From contig NZ_JANUBZ010000006.1 in the NCBI RefSeq assembly GCF_024808665.1, positions 124,001 through 188,000 on the forward strand: a stretch of DNA of 64,000 bases, written 5' to 3'. Shown here piece by piece: positions 18,302-26,567 of this stretch. The notes under the pieces were generated by a model. It did not search any database, had not been told where the DNA came from, and saw only the letters and a program-made list of their open reading frames with translations. This DNA comes from Mucilaginibacter empetricola (GTDB lineage: Bacteria; Bacteroidota; Bacteroidia; Sphingobacteriales; Sphingobacteriaceae). The number at the start of each line of letters is the position of its first letter. Within the stretch, counting starts at the first letter, position 1. The position numbers and the translations under genes were made by a program.

Positions 18302-18941
18302 CCTTCTTTGTGCCCGTTATTTTTAAAAAGTAGCGGGTACATGCATAACAGCTATAAGTAACTACCGGTGCTGCAAGAATATCAATGCTATAGTGAATAT
18401 GCTGAACCACCAATAAAAAGGCAACTATTACGGTAGCAATGGTTGCTATAATTTTATCATTTTTTCGTTCAAGGCATAAAACTATCAGCGTAAGCGTGGC
18501 AGTATGGCCCGAGAAAAATAGATCTTTTGTAATAAGCGACTCGCCATAAAAAACACCGGTAAGCGGATCTGTAAGTGGTATTAAACCGGCCGGAGGATTA
18601 AGCGGCACCATGCTGATGCAGGCCAACCTGGCCAAACAAACAAACATTAACGACCAGCAGTAATTAATATAAATAACAGGTTTATAGATAGCCCTCACCA
18701 ATATCAGCAAAATCATGCTCCATATGATAGCAAATATCAATACAGACACATTATAGGCTGGAACATGAGCCAAAACCCAATCGTTTAATACTACTCCATC
18801 CCTTTTCTCAATATGATTAAAGAAAAAGGGAAGTGTATAAACAATCGCCAACATTAATACCGTTCCCAGTATTATTTGGCTGCGACTTTTGGATGTGGCC
18901 CAGGTTTTTTTCCATCTAAAACCCGCTAAAGTTGTTGACAT
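18252..18941 (-). CDS. PAP2-superfamily integral membrane protein (sphingomyelin-synthase-like)
   Basis: A 229-residue protein with about six membrane helices. It has SGHT at 144-147 and HYSID at 183-187, the two conserved histidine blocks of the PAP2_C branch that includes sphingomyelin synthases and lipid phosphatases. The first PAP2 block (KxxxxxxRP) is not clear, as is usual in this branch. A role in transferring or removing a phospho-headgroup from a membrane lipid is likely; Sphingobacteriaceae make sphingolipids, which makes this of interest. Convergent with the preceding gene, overlapping it by 50 nt. Confidence 0.8.
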   Translation of the reverse strand: MSTTLAGFRWKKTWATSKSRSQIILGTVLMLAIVYTLPFFFNHIEKRDGVVLNDWVLAHVPAYNVSVLIFAIIWSMILLILVRAIYKPVIYINYCWSLMFVCLARLACISMVPLNPPAGLIPLTDPLTGVFYGESLITKDLFFSGHTATLTLIVLCLERKNDKIIATIATVIVAFLLVVQHIHYSIDILAAPVVTYSCYACTRYFLKITGTKKASGQILVKDPLLRQAS

Positions 18942-19040
18942 TAATTAGTATTGTTTTTTGCAACGACAAAAATAAGAATTGAATTATCATTAAGAAATCT
19001 TTAATTAAATATTAAATAACGTGAATGTCAAATTATTGTA

Positions 19041-19065
19041 TTAAACGCAACTAAATTGCGTTTAA
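19041..19065. promoter_or_regulatory. Perfect 25-bp palindrome, predicted Fur-family operator
   Basis: TTAAACGCAA (19041-19050) and TTGCGTTTAA (19056-19065) are exact inverted repeats separated by CTAAA. It lies immediately upstream of the TATATTTG promoter element of the MerC gene, between the -7 and -33 regions, so a bound repressor would block transcription. The next gene but one encodes a Fur-family metal regulator with zinc-ligand clusters. Size and symmetry fit Fur/Zur/Nur-type boxes; the identity of the regulator is inferred. Confidence 0.7.
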
Positions 19066-19068
19066 TTG

Positions 19069-19076
19069 TATATTTG
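19069..19076 (+). promoter_or_regulatory. -7 promoter element of the MerC gene
   Basis: TATATTTG matches TAnnTTTG exactly. The ATG at 19081 lies only 4 nt further on, so the transcript is either leaderless or translation starts at the downstream in-frame ATG (19123). Confidence 0.55.
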
Positions 19077-19080
19077 TGGC

Positions 19081-19500
19081 ATGAAACCTCCCAAACACGC
19101 CCCAAAGCTTGATAACGTTGGCATGACGGCATCTATACTTTGCGCCATTCATTGTGCCATTGTACCTTTTTTAATTACCAGTTTGCCCTTGTTGGGTTTG
19201 GGTTTTCTGGCTAACCCCTGGGTAGAGTGGAGCATGATAATTTTTGCGTTGTTTATTGGTTCGTACGCAATTGGCTCTTCCTATTTTCGGGTACACCGCA
19301 AAATATTGCCTCTGTATCTGTTAGCAGGCGGCTTTTTAGTGATTATTGCAGGGCATTTATGGGTAACCAGCTGGCGCGAGGCTATAGTTGTGCCGATAGG
19401 AGGGCTGCTGATAGCAACAGCGCATTTTTTTAATGTGAAATATACCGGGGCGTGTCATAAAAATGGCGCACATTTTCATTTAACCCATACACACCATTAA
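19081..19500 (+). CDS. MerC-domain membrane protein
   Basis: About 139 residues from the ATG at 19081; a TTG five codons upstream is also in frame but overlaps the promoter. It has four membrane helices. Helix 1 carries the MerC cysteine-histidine pattern ASILCAIHCAIVPFL, and the C-terminus has KYTGACHKNGAHFHLTHTHH, a His/Cys-rich tail suited to metal binding. MerC proteins move mercuric or other soft metal ions across the inner membrane; in Bacteroidota they often sit beside Fur-type regulators, as here, and zinc is equally plausible. Probably controlled by the palindrome just upstream. Confidence 0.88.
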   Translation: MKPPKHAPKLDNVGMTASILCAIHCAIVPFLITSLPLLGLGFLANPWVEWSMIIFALFIGSYAIGSSYFRVHRKILPLYLLAGGFLVIIAGHLWVTSWREAIVVPIGGLLIATAHFFNVKYTGACHKNGAHFHLTHTHH

Positions 19501-19525
19501 GCTCATTGTAAATCAGATCAATCCT

Positions 19526-19559
19526 TTTGCCGATGTATGTTTTATTCTTTTTAAATTTG
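19526..19559 (+). promoter_or_regulatory. Promoter of the Fur-family regulator gene
   Basis: TTTG (19526-19529) and TAAATTTG (19552-19559), separated by 22 nt, match the Bacteroidota -33/-7 pattern. The start codon follows 18 nt later. It indicates that the regulator can be transcribed separately from MerC. Confidence 0.5.
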
Positions 19560-19577
19560 CGGTAAACTTTTGTTTTA

Positions 19578-20024
19578 ATGACACATACTCATCAGCATAA
19601 CAATTTTGAGGCGTTGCTGGAAAGGCATCACCTAAAAAAAACAGGCCCCCGTTTAAAGGTTCTGTCTATGTTATCGGCAAAAAAGGTTGCCACATCTCAG
19701 CCCGATCTGGAGAGTGTGATGGATGATATTGACCGTGTTACACTTTACCGTATACTAAGCGCCTTTGAAGAAAAGGGAATAATACATAAAGTGTTTGATC
19801 TGAATGGCACGGCTAATTATGCAATGTGTTCGTCCAATTGCGAAGAAAATCATCACCATGATGAACACCTGCATTTTAACTGCACCGTGTGTAAAAATGT
19901 TTACTGCCTTGATGACCTGGAGCTGCCGCCCTTGAAGCTTCCCAACGGTTTTAAGCCCGAAGGTTTTACTTTATACGCCACCGGACTATGCCCAAAGTGT
20001 GGTAAAGCCGCCGAAAAAAAATAG
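19578..20024 (+). CDS. Fur-family metal-dependent repressor (Zur-like)
   Basis: A 148-residue regulator. The N-terminal winged helix has LKKTGPRLKVLSMLSAKKVATSQPDLESVMDDIDRVTLYRILSAFEEKGI. The metal-sensing half has a His-rich run (ENHHHDEHLHF), then CTVCKNVYC and finally CPKC, the two CxxC zinc-structural pairs. The pattern fits Zur or a general Fur better than PerR. It lies 77 nt after MerC and next to the 25-bp palindrome, suggesting it represses MerC when metal is plentiful. Confidence 0.9.
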   Translation: MTHTHQHNNFEALLERHHLKKTGPRLKVLSMLSAKKVATSQPDLESVMDDIDRVTLYRILSAFEEKGIIHKVFDLNGTANYAMCSSNCEENHHHDEHLHFNCTVCKNVYCLDDLELPPLKLPNGFKPEGFTLYATGLCPKCGKAAEKK

Positions 20025-20063
20025 TTCCAAACAATTTTATCACTTACTACCTTATGTATTTTA

Positions 20064-20888
20064 ATGAATAAACGCATCTGTATTTTAAAATCATTCATTA
20101 ATTATATTCTGTTATCGTTCTTCCTGGTAGTTTCATTTACTGCAAAGGCTCGGCCGCCTTATGAGTCGTTCAAATTCCGTACGGTTGTTATTGATGCCGG
20201 GCATGGCGGCAAAGACCCCGGCGCACATGGCAGCTACTCGCGCGAAAAAAATGTGGCCCTGGCCATTGCCAAGAAAGTTGATGCCCTTATCAAATCTGAA
20301 ATGCCGGATATCAATGTAATAATGACCCGTACTACCGACAGGTTTGTTGAGCTGAATAAACGGGCCGAAATTGCCAACGAGAAAAAAGCTAATCTGTTTA
20401 TATCCATCCATTGCAATTCATCGCCCGAGGGTACCGCCAGCGTTGCGCATAAGGAAAAGGGCGTGATGATTTTAGTTTATGGCTATCATCGCAAAGAAGA
20501 GCAGCTGGAAGCCCTGCGCGAGAATGCTTCTATTTATATCGAAAAAGATTACAAAAAAAATTATGACGGATACGATGAAAATGATCCAACATCATTTATT
20601 GTACTAAATACTTACATGCAAAAATATCGCACCCAAAGCATCCTGTTCGGCAGTATTTTAAATAAACAATTTATAAATACAGATGGGCGCAGAAGTTTGG
20701 GCGTTAAAGAGCAAGGCGTGCTGGTTTTGGCACACAGCGGCATGCCTGCCGTGTTGGTAGAAACAGGCTACATCAACAATCCATCCGAAGAAAAATACCT
20801 CAACTCGCAAAGCGGGCAAAACGCTATAGCCGCCTCCATAGTGCGGGCCATAAAGCTTTACCGCAAAGAAATCAGCACTGCTGAGTAA
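20064..20888 (+). CDS. N-acetylmuramoyl-L-alanine amidase (Amidase_3)
   Basis: A 274-residue exported zinc hydrolase that cuts the amide bond between MurNAc and the peptide of peptidoglycan. An N-terminal signal occupies residues 8-30. The zinc set is His 47 in VVIDAGHGGKDPGA, Glu 61 in SREKNVALA and His 116 in LFISIHCNSS, and the catalytic Glu is in VLVETGYINN near the C-terminus. There is an insertion between about 130 and 200 relative to the shortest members, where regulatory helices often sit in division amidases. Stands alone, convergent with the glycosidase gene. Confidence 0.94.
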   Translation: MNKRICILKSFINYILLSFFLVVSFTAKARPPYESFKFRTVVIDAGHGGKDPGAHGSYSREKNVALAIAKKVDALIKSEMPDINVIMTRTTDRFVELNKRAEIANEKKANLFISIHCNSSPEGTASVAHKEKGVMILVYGYHRKEEQLEALRENASIYIEKDYKKNYDGYDENDPTSFIVLNTYMQKYRTQSILFGSILNKQFINTDGRRSLGVKEQGVLVLAHSGMPAVLVETGYINNPSEEKYLNSQSGQNAIAASIVRAIKLYRKEISTAE

Positions 20889-20899
20889 CACCGCGGCGC

Positions 20900-22564
20900 T
20901 TAACTCCAGTCAAAATTAACTACCCGGTTATTTAATTTCCACTTTGAGGGTAATGAATTAGTGAGCCAATCAAGCGGCTCTGCTATAGGCTGCGGTTTGG
21001 CAGCTTTTGCAAAGCAATCTTTAATAAAAGCTTTTTGTTCTGCTCCCAAAGCATCAGGCTGGGCCGAAATAAATAGTGGCGCGCTGCTTTCTGCCAGTAA
21101 CTGCATCCATTGTTTGTTTTTATCCCAGGGCACCTGGTTGGTTAGGCCCACGCAATCGCCATCGGCAGCATAAAATGTGTTGTGCTGCGGCATTCTGAAG
21201 CCAAGGGTATTTACGCCCATTTTGCGGGTGCGGGCCCACTCTTTACCGCTGGTGTCATCGCCAATGCGGTTGAGCTCAAATACGCCCGCGGCCAGGTGAC
21301 TCATGGTATTGCAACCAATAATGTACATATTGCCCGCTGCCTGGCGAATGGAGTGGTAAAGATGATTGATGATTTCGGCGTTGGTTTTGCTTTTATCGTA
21401 AAAATGCCAGCCGGGCTGTGTTATTTCAGTGCGCATATCAAAGCCCCAGCGCCCGGTGATGTCATAAGTGCTAAAATCGTGCTTAACCATTTCAAAGCCC
21501 CATTGGTTGTAGATACTGATATTTTTTTTAATGCGCTCAATGTTTTCGGGAATGGTTGGGTCAAGAACCGGGTTTTTGGGGTCGTTACGATCTTTTATAG
21601 GCGGCGCAAGCAAATTGGGGCTATCATCGTGCTTGGCACATAAAGGGCGCATCCAAAGGCCGGGGCGCATGCCCAATTTTAAAATATCCTCGGCCATCAA
21701 GTGCATATCCTTAAACTTTTCGTTGGGTCTTGAAAAATCCCCCTGCCAGCAGCAGTCGTTTGGCAGTAATGGAGAATAGGCTGCCCAGCCCGCATCAATT
21801 ACCGAAAACGGGCGATTATTAGTATCGGTAACCAACTCGGCCATTAATGAGGTTTGTTCTTTGATTAGTTTGGGCGAGTTATTGCCATAGGCATAATACC
21901 AATCGTTTATACCATAAACCGGTTGTTTGGGCAAGCGCGATTGTGGGCACATCAGTTTACAAAATCGCTGAGCCGTTAAAAAAGGAGTTTCATTTGCCGT
22001 GCCCGATGTGGTAACAATATCGGCAGCATACAGTGTTCTGCCCCCCAACTCAACCGCAACACCGCCCGATTGGGTATCCATTGTTAGTTCAATGTTTTGC
22101 GGACCTATATTCCACCAGCAAATAGCATTGCAGCCTGTTTTTATACCAAAGCAAACGGTATGCACATTATCATACAATAAAACATACCACGGATTTTTAA
22201 CTTGCTGATCAACAGTTTTCCAGCCAGCATCGCCATAGGTGCGCTCCCAGCTATCGCCTAAAACCTTTGAGTTGGCAGGTGTTGCATGCTTCCATTTAAA
22301 GCGGATTGCGCTTAATGCCGTTTTAGCGGCGTGCACGTAAACTCCTGTTGAGCTATTATTTGCCTTTAAACTCACTTCAACATCATTAAACTGATAAGCG
22401 GCGTTGCCCGATGGACTGAGCTTAAACCAGCCGGCGACAGTTTGAGCCCAAACTTCGTCGGGAGCATTTATTAAGCTTTGCCCATTTGTTGCATAGGTAA
22501 ATTTGCCAAATAAAGTTGCAGCCGCTGCGGTAGCGGAAAGTTTTACAAAATGACGTCTGAACAT
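20900..22564 (-). CDS. Secreted alpha-galactosidase-like glycoside hydrolase (GH-D clan type)
   Basis: About 554 residues from the ATG at 22564 (nine codons inside the longest frame), chosen because it places MFRRHFVKLSATAAAATLFG, a Tat-like signal, at the very start. An N-terminal beta domain (about 30-190) precedes a TIM barrel with GINDWYYAYGN, VIDAGWAAY, GMRPGLWMRP and EMVKHDFSTYD, reminiscent of melibiases of GH27/GH36. The usual nucleophile block KxD appears as KHDF. Later, RIGDDTSGKEW may hold the acid/base. The specific family and sugar are uncertain. Transcribed alone, convergent with the amidase. Confidence 0.72.
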   Translation of the reverse strand: MFRRHFVKLSATAAAATLFGKFTYATNGQSLINAPDEVWAQTVAGWFKLSPSGNAAYQFNDVEVSLKANNSSTGVYVHAAKTALSAIRFKWKHATPANSKVLGDSWERTYGDAGWKTVDQQVKNPWYVLLYDNVHTVCFGIKTGCNAICWWNIGPQNIELTMDTQSGGVAVELGGRTLYAADIVTTSGTANETPFLTAQRFCKLMCPQSRLPKQPVYGINDWYYAYGNNSPKLIKEQTSLMAELVTDTNNRPFSVIDAGWAAYSPLLPNDCCWQGDFSRPNEKFKDMHLMAEDILKLGMRPGLWMRPLCAKHDDSPNLLAPPIKDRNDPKNPVLDPTIPENIERIKKNISIYNQWGFEMVKHDFSTYDITGRWGFDMRTEITQPGWHFYDKSKTNAEIINHLYHSIRQAAGNMYIIGCNTMSHLAAGVFELNRIGDDTSGKEWARTRKMGVNTLGFRMPQHNTFYAADGDCVGLTNQVPWDKNKQWMQLLAESSAPLFISAQPDALGAEQKAFIKDCFAKAAKPQPIAEPLDWLTNSLPSKWKLNNRVVNFDWS

Positions 22565-22640
22565 AAATTGGTATATGATTAATAATGCCAAATGAAATCA
22601 GGCCAAATTAGCTGATTAAGAGGCAATATTAAAGATAAAC

Positions 22641-22673
22641 TTTTTTGCTTTTTAATATAATAAAAGCAAAAAA
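22641..22673. promoter_or_regulatory. Perfect 12-bp AT-rich inverted repeat upstream of the glycosidase
   Basis: TTTTTTGCTTTT (22641-22652) and AAAAGCAAAAAA (22662-22673) are exact inverted repeats around a 9-nt centre, 77 nt before the glycosidase start on the minus strand. It could be an operator or a terminator-like hairpin in the leader. No regulator gene is adjacent. Confidence 0.4.
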
Positions 22674-22996
22674 TTAACCAATTGTTAGCACCAATCTTTT
22701 TCGCAGGCATTTGTAGCATTTGTACCTTTTTAAGGGTAACCAAAAAAGGAATGTTTTTACAAACTTACCTCTTGATACTCGCGAGACATTGGATCGGCTC
22801 GTTCTGCCACACGGGCATAGCGGCTCTTTAACAGGAATGTTGGATAAAATGTTTAGGTGGACCATAACCGTTGATTTAATGGAAGGGTGAAATTTAAATC
22901 GACTTTGGGTGGCCGTGGATGCTTAAACCAAATATAATAAAAAAAGTTTTCGAAATGTAACGTTTTGAGCAATTTTTATAAAAATGCCAAAGTGGT
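22674..22996. other. Gene-free stretch
   Basis: No supported coding sequence. A short frame at 22674-22865 on the minus strand has no family resemblance and atypical composition. A CCTTTTT/AAAAAGG pairing around 22728-22752 is the only structure seen. Nothing else recognised. Confidence 0.5.
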
Positions 22997-23052
22997 AAAA
23001 AAAATAGCCAATAAAGCCCTATTGTGTTCAACAACAGGCACTTTATTGGCTA
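22997..23052 (-). terminator. Strong terminator of the ECF sigma operon
   Basis: On the minus strand a perfect 12-bp stem (TAGCCAATAAAG and its complement, 23005-23016 and 23041-23052), with further partial pairing in the 24-nt loop, is followed directly by eight T residues (22997-23004). It lies 49 nt after the stop of the DUF5777 gene and closes the sigma operon. Confidence 0.85.
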
Positions 23053-23101
23053 GATAATTGAAAATTTCGCAATCTATTTATGCAAAAAATGCATAAAAAT
23101 A

Positions 23102-24040
23102 CTACTCTTGTTTATCCTTGCTTCTTGAGTTGAAGTCAAATATCCGGGAGATAGTGAACCCAATCCGATATTCCCCCTTGGAATATTTTGATTCTGTATC
23201 GTTTAAGTAATTGATTTCATCAACCGCCCTTGCATTGGTAATATTAATAGTAAATACGTGTCCACCGGTTTCCATCTGGATACCGAAGCCCAGCGGATCG
23301 GTAAAATTGGAGTTGTTTTGCCTGTAAGATGAAAATGGATGTGCATAATCAACCACTATACCCATGTGTTTGGAGATTTTTAACACAGCAGTAGCCGATA
23401 ACGAAAAGAATTGCTTGTCATTTCCCGGCACGTCGGGCATTGGCTCGTTGTTATAAATGTACGATGGCGCAACTTGTAACGAAAATGCAGACGAGAATTT
23501 ACGTGCAAAAATAGCCTGTCCGAAGTACGATAATCTATCGCCAAAAGTGGTATAAGTAACAAAGCCATATGGCCTCACCGCACCCTGGCCAATCAATGTT
23601 ATGGCGATAGGGGAGCTATTATCGGTTTTTTGATGTAATACGGCATACTTCAATTCAAGGTCGGCCAAACCACCTATAGTAGTTCTGCCAATATCAATAT
23701 TCAGGTTATCTGAAATACCGTATTCGAAACCGATATAAACATCAGCAATATCATCGAGCCCGTAATAAAGCTGACCACCACCATTTTTACCTGCGAAATC
23801 GCCAAAACGGTGAATAATTAAAAAGTTTAAGTTTTTCTTTTTGGTAAGCTCAGTGCTTTGCGATAATATTAACCTTGTAGCTTTAAAAATTACTACATTT
23901 TGCGGCTTATTGTCGGTACTTATGGCGTTCAATAATGAATCGGCCGGGTCGCTTTTTTTGAGTTTGGAGGTATCTCCCTTTTGTGCCATCAGCGCACTGC
24001 TCAATAGCAGTAGGCTGAATAAAGTAATATACTTTTTCAT
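23102..24040 (-). CDS. DUF5777 beta-barrel protein
   Basis: A 312-residue exported protein with signal peptide (cleavage near LMAQ, residue 20). The body is beta-rich with alternating aromatic strands typical of outer-membrane barrels, including LNFLIIHRFGDFAGKNGGG, DDIADVYIGFEYGIS and a last strand YRIGFTISRIFDF ending in aromatics. It matches DUF5777, a Bacteroidota family often found beside YceI proteins, as here. It is the last gene of the ECF sigma operon and likely an outer-membrane component of that response. Function unknown. Confidence 0.85.
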   Translation of the reverse strand: MKKYITLFSLLLLSSALMAQKGDTSKLKKSDPADSLLNAISTDNKPQNVVIFKATRLILSQSTELTKKKNLNFLIIHRFGDFAGKNGGGQLYYGLDDIADVYIGFEYGISDNLNIDIGRTTIGGLADLELKYAVLHQKTDNSSPIAITLIGQGAVRPYGFVTYTTFGDRLSYFGQAIFARKFSSAFSLQVAPSYIYNNEPMPDVPGNDKQFFSLSATAVLKISKHMGIVVDYAHPFSSYRQNNSNFTDPLGFGIQMETGGHVFTINITNARAVDEINYLNDTESKYSKGEYRIGFTISRIFDFNSRSKDKQE

Positions 24041-24055
24041 GGTGATCTGGATTAA

Positions 24056-24607
24056 TTAATTGCTTTTATAAGGACTATAGGTTGCCGAAACATTCATTTT
24101 TATATTTTCGGCGATGTTGTGAAATACAATTTGAGGAATGGAAATGTGATGATCGGCACATTTTACCATAAACTCTGAAGTGAGGGTTATTACACCATTT
24201 TTGACGGTTAACGTACCCGGAATGGTGCGCTTTTGCGTTACACCATGAACGGTGAGATCACCGGTAGCGGTAACCGGGAAGCTGCCGTCTTTGGTAAGAT
24301 CAGGGTGTTCCTGAACCTTTCCTTTAAAAGTGGCGCGCGGAAACTTGTCGCTCTCCATATAATCGGAGTTGAAATGCTCCTGCATCAGTTCCTTTTCAAA
24401 GTGGAAGGAATTGATAGCTATGTTAAAAGCCAGATCGCCGGTTGATGCATTAAAAACCGATGTTGCGGTATTGGTAGCGGCCTTAATATCTTCAATAGGG
24501 GCGCTTGAATACAGACTGATATGCGCATTTTTACAGACATAGAGACCCTGGCTTGTCTGGTTAGTGATGCTTAACCAGGCAAGTAAAATAATAGTAATAT
24601 GTTTCAT
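24056..24607 (-). CDS. YceI family periplasmic protein
   Basis: A 183-residue exported protein; the signal peptide ends near residue 20. YceI features are present: the central HFEKELMQEHFNSDYMESDKFP (the HxxxxDFFD-like block), ATFKGKV, and GDLTVHGVTQKRTIPGTL. This version is distinct from the one at 1309-1854 and closer to the YceI type that lacks the terminal strand. It lies 15 nt before the DUF5777 gene and 4 nt after the anti-sigma gene, so its expression should follow the ECF sigma factor. A lipid or quinone-like ligand is typical of the family. Confidence 0.87.
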   Translation of the reverse strand: MKHITIILLAWLSITNQTSQGLYVCKNAHISLYSSAPIEDIKAATNTATSVFNASTGDLAFNIAINSFHFEKELMQEHFNSDYMESDKFPRATFKGKVQEHPDLTKDGSFPVTATGDLTVHGVTQKRTIPGTLTVKNGVITLTSEFMVKCADHHISIPQIVFHNIAENIKMNVSATYSPYKSN

Positions 24608-24611
24608 CTTT

Positions 24612-25877
24612 CTAAGGTTTTGACAATGAAGTTAAGTTCCAGCTGAGGCCTAAGGCGACACCGGTGGTTTGCAGCCTAACCTGGCTGTATCCAATATTTG
24701 TTAGCGGAAGTTTGAGATATGGTTGCAGCATAATGCTAACCTTTGAATTAATCCGGTGCTCATAAGTAGCATTAAAATTGGCTACCCCAAGGAAGTAACT
24801 ATTGCTGTTTGGCACTGTATAGTGACCAGGGGTAAGCGCGGGATCGGCATAATTAAAGGTATAGCTTTCATGAAGCATGATATATGTTGACAGGCCTGTG
24901 CCCAGTGATATTTTATTTTGGTGCTTGTTATAAATCTGATACCCTACGTTTAGCGGAATGTCGAACATCCGGCAGTCGGCAACAACGTTTGATAGCTGTT
25001 GCGCAGGCTGGTAAGCCAGGTGGTACTCGCCATACTCAGCCGAATAAGGTTTTACCGAATAAATAGCGCCAGTGCTTATCGTTAGCTTTTTAGTAATATT
25101 GGCCGAAAATGCTACACCTACGTTGGTGCCCAGCTTACTTTGCTGAAACGATCCTACACCGTTTGCATCAGGCGCCGCCAAAATGGTTAATGCATACTGC
25201 GGCCTGAAAGCTGGCTTTTGTTTTGAAATAGTTTTGCCATCACGCACTACCGGCGTTATAACATTTTTATTAGGATATTTTACAGCGCTTACATTTTGAT
25301 CAGCAAGCCCCTCCTGATTAAAGGCATAAGCCGGGCTTACAGCGGTTAGTGTTTTTTTGTTGTACGATGTTGCCGATATAGTTAGATCATTTGATTTAGT
25401 TGCAGCCAAATCATTTGATATTGATGCTGATGAGCCTGTTCCGGTGTTATGGCGGGAACCGGTGGCAGATAAGGTAAAGAACGATTTGCTTTCATTACTG
25501 CTTTTGCCTGGCTGGGAATTATCGGCATAGCTTTTAGGAAGCGGTTTGTTTTGTTTGACACCTTCTGGTTGCCGCGCGGCCCCGCCGTTAATACCGGTGT
25601 TTGCGTTTGGATGTTTGCTTACAGCTTGCATATTATTCTGGCTGTTTTTAACATTAGTTTCCGGTCTGAAAGCCCACCAACCCAAAAATAACAGCAGCAA
25701 TGCAGCAACGCTGCCTAAAACGGGTAGCCAAAAAATAATACCGCGCCGTTTTTTTTGCCCATCGAGCATGTCCTCGAGAGAATCCCAATCCTCCTCCCTG
25801 AACCCGGCCTCGTTAGCCGGATCCTGAAGTTTCTTACTGAAAAGATCGTCCAGATTTTTATCCTTCTCGTTGTTCAT
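24612..25877 (-). CDS. Anti-sigma-factor-like membrane protein with C-terminal barrel-like domain
   Basis: A 421-residue protein in three parts. Residues 1-43 are charged and cytosolic with DLFSKKLQDPANEAGFREEDWDSLE-type helices, the position where anti-sigma domains bind sigma. Residues about 45-67 (IIFWLPVLGSVAALLLLFLGWW) form one membrane helix. A low-complexity Ser/Asn/Thr linker runs to about residue 205. The C-terminal 210 residues look like an outer-membrane PorT/OmpW-type barrel (KLTISTGAIYSVKPY, NVGYQIYNKHQNKISLGTGLS). Its start overlaps the sigma gene by 4 nt. Role as cognate anti-sigma is inferred from position and topology. Confidence 0.75.
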   Translation of the reverse strand: MNNEKDKNLDDLFSKKLQDPANEAGFREEDWDSLEDMLDGQKKRRGIIFWLPVLGSVAALLLLFLGWWAFRPETNVKNSQNNMQAVSKHPNANTGINGGAARQPEGVKQNKPLPKSYADNSQPGKSSNESKSFFTLSATGSRHNTGTGSSASISNDLAATKSNDLTISATSYNKKTLTAVSPAYAFNQEGLADQNVSAVKYPNKNVITPVVRDGKTISKQKPAFRPQYALTILAAPDANGVGSFQQSKLGTNVGVAFSANITKKLTISTGAIYSVKPYSAEYGEYHLAYQPAQQLSNVVADCRMFDIPLNVGYQIYNKHQNKISLGTGLSTYIMLHESYTFNYADPALTPGHYTVPNSNSYFLGVANFNATYEHRINSKVSIMLQPYLKLPLTNIGYSQVRLQTTGVALGLSWNLTSLSKP

Positions 25878-26515
25878 TCTCTAATACCTTTATTTAAAAA
25901 TACACCTTGCATGCTTATAGCTTTTAACGCAACTATAGAAGTATGATCGGTGCCGCTGTTGTAATTAATGTTTTTTGCAGGTACATCAGCATTTAATATC
26001 ATTTGTTTTAGTTTCTGCCTGGCCTTATGCAAGTTTGATTTTGATGTGCCGGCATTAATATTTAACATTTCGCCAATTTCTTCGTGCGAATATCCCTCTA
26101 TCGCAAAAAGGTTAAAAACTGTTCGGTAAGCCTGCGGCAATTGTTGAACCATTGCCAGCAGATCATTATAGCTCAAATTCCTGTCGGCCATTTCGCCATC
26201 ACTTATATGCTCGGCGGCCTCTAAATCTTCGTTGTAAGCCATTTTAAGGTTGGCCCGGTAAAAATCGATAGAAACATTCATCATAATTTTACCCAGCCAG
26301 GCTTTAAAGGGCCTTGTGGTATCAAAGCTTCCAATATGGGTAAAAACTTTAAAAAACCCCTGATTCATCACCTCCGCAGCCTCATCCCTATCATTTGCAT
26401 AACGCAGACATATCCCCATAGCAAAGCCATAAAAAGCCTTATACAGCATTTTCTGGCATTTTCTGTCCTGTTTTATACAGCCCCTGATCAGTTGATGTAA
26501 CTCTTCTTCTCCCAT
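25874..26515 (-). CDS. ECF RNA polymerase sigma factor
   Basis: A 213-residue sigma-70 family protein with only regions 2 and 4. Region 2 spans about residues 20-95 (YKAFYGFAMGICLRYANDRDEAAEVMNQGFFKVF, then FKAWLGKIMMNVSIDFYR). Region 4 spans about 125-180 (LPQAYRTVFNLFAIEGYSHEEIGEMLNI with the HTH, then SKSNLHKARQKLKQMI). About 30 extra residues follow. It heads a minus-strand operon with the anti-sigma-like, YceI and DUF5777 genes. A GGCAACC-N16-CGTG signature lies 52 nt before its start and recurs before the neighbouring polysaccharide-type genes, implying autoregulation and control of that locus. Confidence 0.92.
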   Translation of the reverse strand: MGEEELHQLIRGCIKQDRKCQKMLYKAFYGFAMGICLRYANDRDEAAEVMNQGFFKVFTHIGSFDTTRPFKAWLGKIMMNVSIDFYRANLKMAYNEDLEAAEHISDGEMADRNLSYNDLLAMVQQLPQAYRTVFNLFAIEGYSHEEIGEMLNINAGTSKSNLHKARQKLKQMILNADVPAKNINYNSGTDHTSIVALKAISMQGVFLNKGIRE

Positions 26516-26567
26516 ATGGGTGATATCCCGTTAGCTTTTATAAAAATGTTACCTTATCTGACTACAT

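Noticed and set aside
22674..22865. 63-residue minus-strand frame in the gene-free region
   Set aside because: No recognisable domain, basic low-complexity composition and no promoter element; treated as chance.
25874..26515. Possible FecI/FecR-SusC type iron or glycan uptake sigma system
   Set aside because: No FecR-domain protein, SusC/SusD pair or TonB receptor is adjacent; the recurring promoter motif points to the glycan locus instead.
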